Below are positions 59,827-64,000 of a stretch of DNA of 64,000 nt, one piece after another (the first letter of the stretch is position 1; the number at the start of each line of letters is the position of its first letter). The notes below the pieces were generated by a model, which searched no databases, had not been told where the DNA came from, and was given only the letters and a program-made list of their open reading frames with translations. The DNA lies in contig NZ_CP029487.1 in the NCBI RefSeq assembly GCF_002441855.2, positions 4,080,349 through 4,144,348 on the forward strand, written 5' to 3'. Source of the stretch: Eubacterium maltosivorans (GTDB taxonomy: Bacteria; Bacillota; Clostridia; Eubacteriales; Eubacteriaceae). Both the position numbers and the translations under genes were made by a program.

Positions 59827-60984
59827 TTAATAGATTCCGTATTCATGTACGAAATTGAATACTGCTTTTAAGTTCGCTGGATTAATGTCATTGAGGCGGA
59901 GAATGGCTTTGTCAAAGCCAAAAATGTATCCGCCGTCCGGGGCGAAGATGTCGATTAATTCTTTTGCCTTGTCGATACATGCCTGCTCAGTGCCCGATTT
60001 TAAGAGACCGATGGGGTAAAGGCCGCTGACGATATGCCGGCTGCCTACCTTTGCTTTTATTTCCTTAGGGTCGCCATATTCAAAAACCATTAAAGTATTT
60101 TCAGGCAGCTCATTTAAATAGTCCAGGTAGCGGGACCAGTCTTCTTCCACAAAAAGATTGGCGCCGGCTCCCGCGGCGTTCAGCCCTTCGACATAAGCTT
60201 TAAAGGTTGGCCAGTAGAATTTCAGGAAGTCCTTTTCGCGCATGTACGGCGCCATGTGGAGCGGGATAAAGGTTCGGTTATAGCGGCTTGAAGCAGGATT
60301 TACACCAGCCTTCAGGCAGACCGGCAGTAATGCCTCACAGGCGGCGATGACTTTGTCCGGACAGCGGCGGATATCCTTGCTGATGCCTGAGAAAGAGCGC
60401 AGCTGGTCGGAAAGCGTATCCAGCGGCTCGGCTGAAGCGGCTGAGGCCATGGTATAGGTGCTCCGTCCATATTTTTCGGCAATTTTCTGATAGCCCTCAC
60501 CCAGTGCGGCCATACTGCTCGCAAAGGTAAAGAAGGCCTTGGCCAGAACCTTCTGCCCCTCAAATCCGGGGCGGTTGAGTTCTTCATAAATTCTTGGAAG
60601 AATGGTTTGCCAGAGTGTTTTTACCGGATCGGCAATAAAGGCGTCGTAATCCTCAACCTCCATACCGCGGACCTCCGGATGCTGTAAAAATCCATCGGCG
60701 CCCATTTTAAAGTTTTTTGCGCCTAGAATTTTATAAAGCTGTGGAAGACGGATGGTAATGCCGAGAACCGTGTCCCCGTCAAAATCGCGGGTGGTGACGT
60801 CAATGGCTTCCAGGGTTTTTTCGATACTGTACTGTTCTTTTTTGAGGCTATAGCCGGCATACTCAAGACAGAAAGCATTGTCAATATTTGTGAGAATTGG
60901 AACGCGTGAGGGCATTTTTCCATCAAAAACAGCCTCAAAAACTTTATTTACCGCATGGGTTTTTTCATTTAAAGATGTATTCAT
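59827..60984 (-). CDS. UROD-fold protein, probable methyltransferase (split form)
   Basis: This 385-residue UROD-superfamily protein is a paralogue of the gene at 20050. Shared blocks include Y.ILG....MG..G..QHPEV.GM, L RSFSGIS.DIRR, FIPLHM..(Y/F)MREKDF and (E)EDW.RYLD. It ends at EYGIY, the point where the paralogue (KYGVY) goes on into its extra tail. The start at 60984 follows GGGAGG; a long in-frame extension to 61158 would cross the operator region. Controlled by a promoter flanked by three TetR-type operators. Substrate unknown; corrinoid methyl transfer is inferred from the family in acetogens. No corrinoid protein is adjacent. Confidence 0.82.
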   Translation of the reverse strand: MNTSLNEKTHAVNKVFEAVFDGKMPSRVPILTNIDNAFCLEYAGYSLKKEQYSIEKTLEAIDVTTRDFDGDTVLGITIRLPQLYKILGAKNFKMGADGFLQHPEVRGMEVEDYDAFIADPVKTLWQTILPRIYEELNRPGFEGQKVLAKAFFTFASSMAALGEGYQKIAEKYGRSTYTMASAASAEPLDTLSDQLRSFSGISKDIRRCPDKVIAACEALLPVCLKAGVNPASSRYNRTFIPLHMAPYMREKDFLKFYWPTFKAYVEGLNAAGAGANLFVEEDWSRYLDYLNELPENTLMVFEYGDPKEIKAKVGSRHIVSGLYPIGLLKSGTEQACIDKAKELIDIFAPDGGYIFGFDKAILRLNDINPANLKAVFNFVHEYGIY

Positions 60985-61002
60985 ACTACCTCCCAGTAAT
61001 AA

Positions 61003-61105
61003 CTGATCGCGAACAGGTTTTAACGTTGACTTAAGAATAACAGGTTTCAAATTCAAAGTCAAGTAAAAACTATTCGCGAACAGGAAAAAAACTGTTCGCG
61101 AATAG
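61003..61105. promoter_or_regulatory. Divergent promoter region with three TetR-type operators
   Basis: Three near-palindromes share the core TCGCGAA: CTGATCGCGAACAG (61003-61016), CTATTCGCGAACAG (61070-61083) and CTGTTCGCGAATAG (61092-61105). The last two are the arms of a 19-bp perfect inverted repeat (61065-61083 and 61092-61110), with centres 22 bases apart, two helical turns. On the - strand TTGACT (61057-61062) and TATTCT (61034-61039) with a 17-base spacer lie between sites 1 and 2. On the + strand TTGAAA (61123-61128) and TTAAAT (61146-61151), spacer 17, can serve the TetR gene. Confidence 0.85.
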
Positions 61106-61181
61106 TTTTTCTTAAGGATTGCTTGAAATATCTTTTTTTTTGTGGTTAAATAGTACAAAAGACAGCGATGGGAGAAAAAAC

Positions 61182-61883
61182 GTGAAAGAGAAATTGGATA
61201 AAAAAAAGGCGAAGCAGATTATTTATGAAACAGCAAAGCGTTTATTCTTTGAAAAAGGGTATGAGGTCGGAAGCCGCCAGATCGCAAAGGAGGCAGGTGT
61301 CAGCCAGGCGCTCATTACCTATCATTTTGGCAGCAAGCGAAACATAGGTATTCAGGTCCTTAAGGAGGATTATCGGGTGCAGGCCTCATACCTGAAGTAT
61401 TTTGTCGATCCGAAGGAGGAACCCCTGTTTTTTATTATCAATTTCCAAAATATGACCATGCGCATCCGTGAGCACGACCCGCGAATGGCTTCTTTTATTA
61501 CAGGTGTGATGAAGGAGGACTTACTGGAGGAATCCATTTACGAAGGCAATCAGGCTGAAATTTTTGAAGCTCTTGTCCGTGAGATGCCGGCCAATGGTTA
61601 TAGCTTTGAAAAAAATTATAAGCTTGCACTGGGGACAATTTTCGGCATACAGCGTTCGCTGCAATGGAAAATTAATCAGGGCTTTGATCTGACCTACGCA
61701 GAATGCTTTGATTATGTTGTGCGCAGCTTTAATTTTGCTCTCAACCTGAATTTTACCGAGGCGGAGATTCAGGACATGATTGAGCGGTCAAATCGGATGG
61801 TCGATCAGCTTTTCGAGCGTTATCCGCAGCTGTTAGATACCGACCAGTACCTTGTAGTACAAAATATGGGATCAGATTCCTGA
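61182..61883 (+). CDS. TetR/AcrR-family transcriptional regulator
   Basis: This 233-residue regulator has an N-terminal TetR HTH (about residues 10-56: QIIYETAKRLFFEKGYEVGSRQIAKEAGVSQALITYHFGSK) and a large helical C-terminal domain. It is transcribed away from the UROD gene, and the region between holds three matching palindromes, so it likely represses both genes. The GTG start at 61182 follows GGGAGA; an in-frame start at 61119 lies next to the operators and has no ribosome site. The terminator overlaps its stop codon. Confidence 0.9.
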   Translation: MKEKLDKKKAKQIIYETAKRLFFEKGYEVGSRQIAKEAGVSQALITYHFGSKRNIGIQVLKEDYRVQASYLKYFVDPKEEPLFFIINFQNMTMRIREHDPRMASFITGVMKEDLLEESIYEGNQAEIFEALVREMPANGYSFEKNYKLALGTIFGIQRSLQWKINQGFDLTYAECFDYVVRSFNFALNLNFTEAEIQDMIERSNRMVDQLFERYPQLLDTDQYLVVQNMGSDS

Positions 61884-61898
61884 ATCTGGTCTTTTTTT
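61870..61898 (+). terminator. Terminator overlapping the TetR stop codon
   Basis: The stem GATCAGATTC / GAATCTGGTC (61870-61891, one G-T pair) has only two bases (CT) between its arms and is followed by seven T. The TGA at 61881-61883 is inside it. Confidence 0.88.
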
Positions 61899-61991
61899 AT
61901 TTTAAGAAAGGTTACAGGTTTTTAAATCCGCTTAAAAAGCCTGTTTTGAACAAAAAGATCATGAAAATCGTTTGCGGATTTTACTTTTCTC

Positions 61992-62053
61992 TTGAAGTCT
62001 TTCAAAAAAGGTCTATAATAATATTTAAGTTACTTAACTATTATGTTGGGTAA
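61992..62053 (+). promoter_or_regulatory. Promoter and operator of the MarR-ABC exporter operon
   Basis: TTGAAG (61992-61997) and TATAAT (62014-62019) have a 16-base spacer. An imperfect inverted repeat, TTACTTAAC (62030-62038) and GTTGGGTAA (62045-62053), 7 of 9 paired, lies just after the expected start point and is a likely MarR site. Confidence 0.65.
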
Positions 62054-62079
62054 TAATTAAGATAGCAAAAGAAAAATGG

Positions 62080-62130
62080 AGACCGCGATTCCGTTGGCTT
62101 CGGAAGGTCTGGTTCCCAAAAGGGAAGGAG
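62080..62130 (+). other. Structured mRNA leader before the MarR gene
   Basis: Hairpin 1: AGACC/GGTCT and TTCCG/CGGAA (62080-62110) with a GCGA bulge. Hairpin 2: TTCCC AAAA GGGAA (62113-62126) pairs next to and partly with the ribosome site GGGAAGGAG (62122-62130). It could tune translation of the operon. No known riboswitch class was recognised. Confidence 0.5.
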
Positions 62131-62136
62131 TTTATC

Positions 62137-62634
62137 ATGGATCATGAGAAAAGCCTTGGGGAAACGTTTCTGGCCAGTTTAAACAAGGTAAAAAAGAATC
62201 TGTTTCACACCATGAGCAAGCAGCGCATTGACGGCCTGCGCCAAAGTGAATTTTTTATGCTGATGCGTATTGCCAATCACTGTAAGGAGCAGGAAAATGA
62301 GCATTTGAAAAATGGAACAGCACCACTACCCGGGGTGCGTATCTCAACGCTGAGCAAGGCGACAAACAGCTCGATGCCCGGTGTTTCTCAGATGATTAAC
62401 GTCCTCGAGAACGCTGGATACGTGGAGCGTATCACCACCAAGAAAGACCGCCGTGTTGTTTATGTCAATTTGACCGAGGCCGGAAGGGTCATGCTGAAAA
62501 CAGCACCAAGACCCATGCTCAACCTGCTGACTCGCACAACTGAGGAAATGGGAGAAGAAAAAACCAGGCAGTTTATCGCTTTGATGGATGAGTTTTCCGA
62601 GACCATCGAGCGGCTGAACCGCGAAAGCAACTAA
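62137..62634 (+). CDS. MarR-family transcriptional regulator
   Basis: This 165-residue winged-helix regulator has the MarR core at about residues 60-125: VRISTLSKATNSSMPGVSQMINVLENAGYVERITTKKDRRVVYVNLTEAG, including the wing DRR. It is followed after 33 bases by an ABC exporter gene, and so probably represses a drug-export operon through the palindrome at 62030-62053. The ATG follows AAGGGAAGGAG. Confidence 0.92.
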   Translation: MDHEKSLGETFLASLNKVKKNLFHTMSKQRIDGLRQSEFFMLMRIANHCKEQENEHLKNGTAPLPGVRISTLSKATNSSMPGVSQMINVLENAGYVERITTKKDRRVVYVNLTEAGRVMLKTAPRPMLNLLTRTTEEMGEEKTRQFIALMDEFSETIERLNRESN

Positions 62635-62667
62635 AACGGAGTAAGACATTAAAGAAAGGAAGCAAAT

Positions 62668-64000
62668 ATGACAAAATTAGCAAAGTATCTCAAACCCTAT
62701 ATCGGTTCGATTTTGCTGGCTTTTATTCTGCTGTTTGTCCAGGCAATGTCGGATTTGAATCTGCCAAATTTCATGTCCGATATTGTCAATGTGGGGATTC
62801 AGCAGAATGGGATCGAGCATGCCGCGCCAGACGCCATCAGCGAGCAGGGATATGATTTTATCACCAGCTTTATGACCGATGAGCAGAAAAAAAACGTATC
62901 AGAGGCCTATGAGGAAGTAACGCCCTCGGCAGCGACCGATAAACAGATTAAAAAATATCCTGAAATGAAGAATGAGCGTGCTTATGTGCTCAGGAACACA
63001 GATGAGGATACCTACACGAAGCTGGATGCCATCTTTGGTGAGGCCGACTGGACTTTTATTAATTTCGTAGAGGATATGGCCGAACAGAAGGGAAGCACAG
63101 CCAGCCAGGAGGACATGACAGCCAACGTTGACGACATGGATTTATCCAAGCTGTACGAAATGACACCTATGCTGAAAATGATGCCGAAGGAACAGTTCGA
63201 CAGCGCCAGAGAAAAGGCCGTGCAGACGCCAGAGTCCACCCAGCAGCAGACAGGCGCCATTTTTGTCAGGGAATTCTATAAAGAATTAGGCGCCGACACC
63301 AGCTATATACAGACCATGTATATCCTTAAGATTGGCGGCATCATGCTGGGATTATCGCTGATTGGTGTTATCGCAGCCATTTGTGTTGGCCTGCTGGCCG
63401 CCAAGGTAGCCGCTGGTTTTTCACAGGTGGTGCGCAGAGATATTTTTAAGAAGGTTGAGTCCTTCTCAAACACCGAATTTAACCGGTTTTCAACCGCCTC
63501 GCTCATCACGAGGAGCACCAACGATATCACCCAGATGCAGACGCTGCTGATCATGGGGATACGAATGATCTGCTACGCGCCCATCTTAGGGGTTGGCGGG
63601 GTGATTATGGCATTGCGGGAAAGCACGTCCATGAGCTGGATTATCGCTGTGTCGGTCATTGTGCTGGTCGGAGTGATTGTAGTGACCTTCTCACTGGTGC
63701 TGCCGCGTTTTAAAATTGTGCAGAAGCTGGTGGACCGCCTGAACCTGGTCATGCGTGAAAACCTTAATGGGATGTCGGTGATCCGCGCCTTTGGGAACCA
63801 GGATTTTGAACGTGAACGTTTTAAAAGAGAAAACATACGAGTGACAAACAATAACCTTTTTATCAACCGTACAATGGTCTTTCTGATGCCGTTGATGATG
63901 CTTATTATGAATGGCACCACTTTGCTGGTTATCTGGCTTGGCGCACATCAGATCGCGGACTCAACCATGCAGGTTGGTAATATGATGGCCTTTATGCAGT
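62668..64000 (+). CDS. ABC exporter, permease part, cut by the window end
   Basis: The frame is open from the ATG at 62668 (AAAGGA upstream) to the last base, 444 codons, so the ATPase domain lies beyond the window. The start MTKLAKYLKPYIGSILLAFILLFVQAMSDLNLPNFMSDIVN is a typical type IV ABC exporter first helix. An unusual roughly 165-residue polar insertion (about 50-213, rich in Glu, Asp and Lys) separates helix 1 from helix 2 (about 217-235). After that the standard core continues (FSQVVRRDIFKKVESFSNTEFNRFSTASLITRSTNDITQMQ). It probably forms a heterodimer with a second exporter gene further on. Confidence 0.9.
   Translation, partial: MTKLAKYLKPYIGSILLAFILLFVQAMSDLNLPNFMSDIVNVGIQQNGIEHAAPDAISEQGYDFITSFMTDEQKKNVSEAYEEVTPSAATDKQIKKYPEMKNERAYVLRNTDEDTYTKLDAIFGEADWTFINFVEDMAEQKGSTASQEDMTANVDDMDLSKLYEMTPMLKMMPKEQFDSAREKAVQTPESTQQQTGAIFVREFYKELGADTSYIQTMYILKIGGIMLGLSLIGVIAAICVGLLAAKVAAGFSQVVRRDIFKKVESFSNTEFNRFSTASLITRSTNDITQMQTLLIMGIRMICYAPILGVGGVIMALRESTSMSWIIAVSVIVLVGVIVVTFSLVLPRFKIVQKLVDRLNLVMRENLNGMSVIRAFGNQDFERERFKRENIRVTNNNLFINRTMVFLMPLMMLIMNGTTLLVIWLGAHQIADSTMQVGNMMAFMQ

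Overview
The window looks like the chromosome of a Gram-positive anaerobe of the Clostridia, most likely the Eubacterium limosum / Acetobacterium group. The evidence is a clostridial-type housekeeping set, strong AGGAGG ribosome sites, some TTG and GTG starts, two proteins of the uroporphyrinogen-decarboxylase (UROD) fold of the type used as methyltransferases by acetogens, and mixed-GC genes separated by A/T-rich intergenic DNA. The genus is an inference from gene content; no rRNA or marker tree can be read here. Genes are dense. No gene-free stretch exceeds about 255 bases. I saw no tRNA, rRNA, CRISPR array, prophage or T-box leader.

Layout. 1-13.6 kb: a + strand housekeeping block (lon end, engB, queG, gltX, secD, secF, recJ, apt, relA, dtd, an MBL hydrolase, hemZ). 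13.6-18.2 kb: accessory genes, namely a GNAT, a TetR-controlled ABC exporter with a clear operator, a nitroreductase and a small TfoX C-terminal-domain protein. 18.2-20.0 kb: a complete IS3-family insertion sequence that sits inside the hairpin of a terminator. 20.0-22.2 kb (- strand): a UROD-fold protein and a Crp/Fnr regulator. 22.4-32.1 kb: aspS, an RseC-like protein, a glutamine amidotransferase, a lipase/patatin pair, an MBL hydrolase, comEC and holA. 32.2-43.0 kb: translation and transcription genes (rpsT, lepA, rho, rpmE, prmC, efp, an Asp23 protein, nusB) followed by a TsaD-like gene, xseA, xseB and ispA. 43.0-47.7 kb (- strand): a Bce-type peptide-sensing and detoxification module (response regulator, kinase, ATPase, permease). 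47.9-59.6 kb: a CoA-disulfide-reductase/rhodanese fusion, a second TfoX-C protein, glyS, a Na/phosphate transporter, trxB, a BMP lipoprotein, a 5'-nucleotidase, glycerol dehydrogenase and class I aldolase. 59.6-62 kb: a second UROD-fold gene with a 48-residue downstream ORF and a divergent TetR gene. 62-64 kb: a MarR gene and the start of an ABC exporter cut by the window end.

The most interesting point is the comparison of the two UROD loci. The 385-residue protein at 59827-60984 stops where the 459-residue protein at 20050-21429 continues into a 68-residue tail. The end of that tail resembles the separate 48-residue ORF at 59668-59814. The same small module therefore appears fused at one locus and split off at the other. 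The second locus is controlled through three copies of a TTCGCGAA-centred operator between the UROD gene and its TetR regulator. Other notable points are a Rho factor with two RNA-binding domains in tandem, a recurrent family of nearly identical terminator hairpins, and the IS inserted in a terminator.
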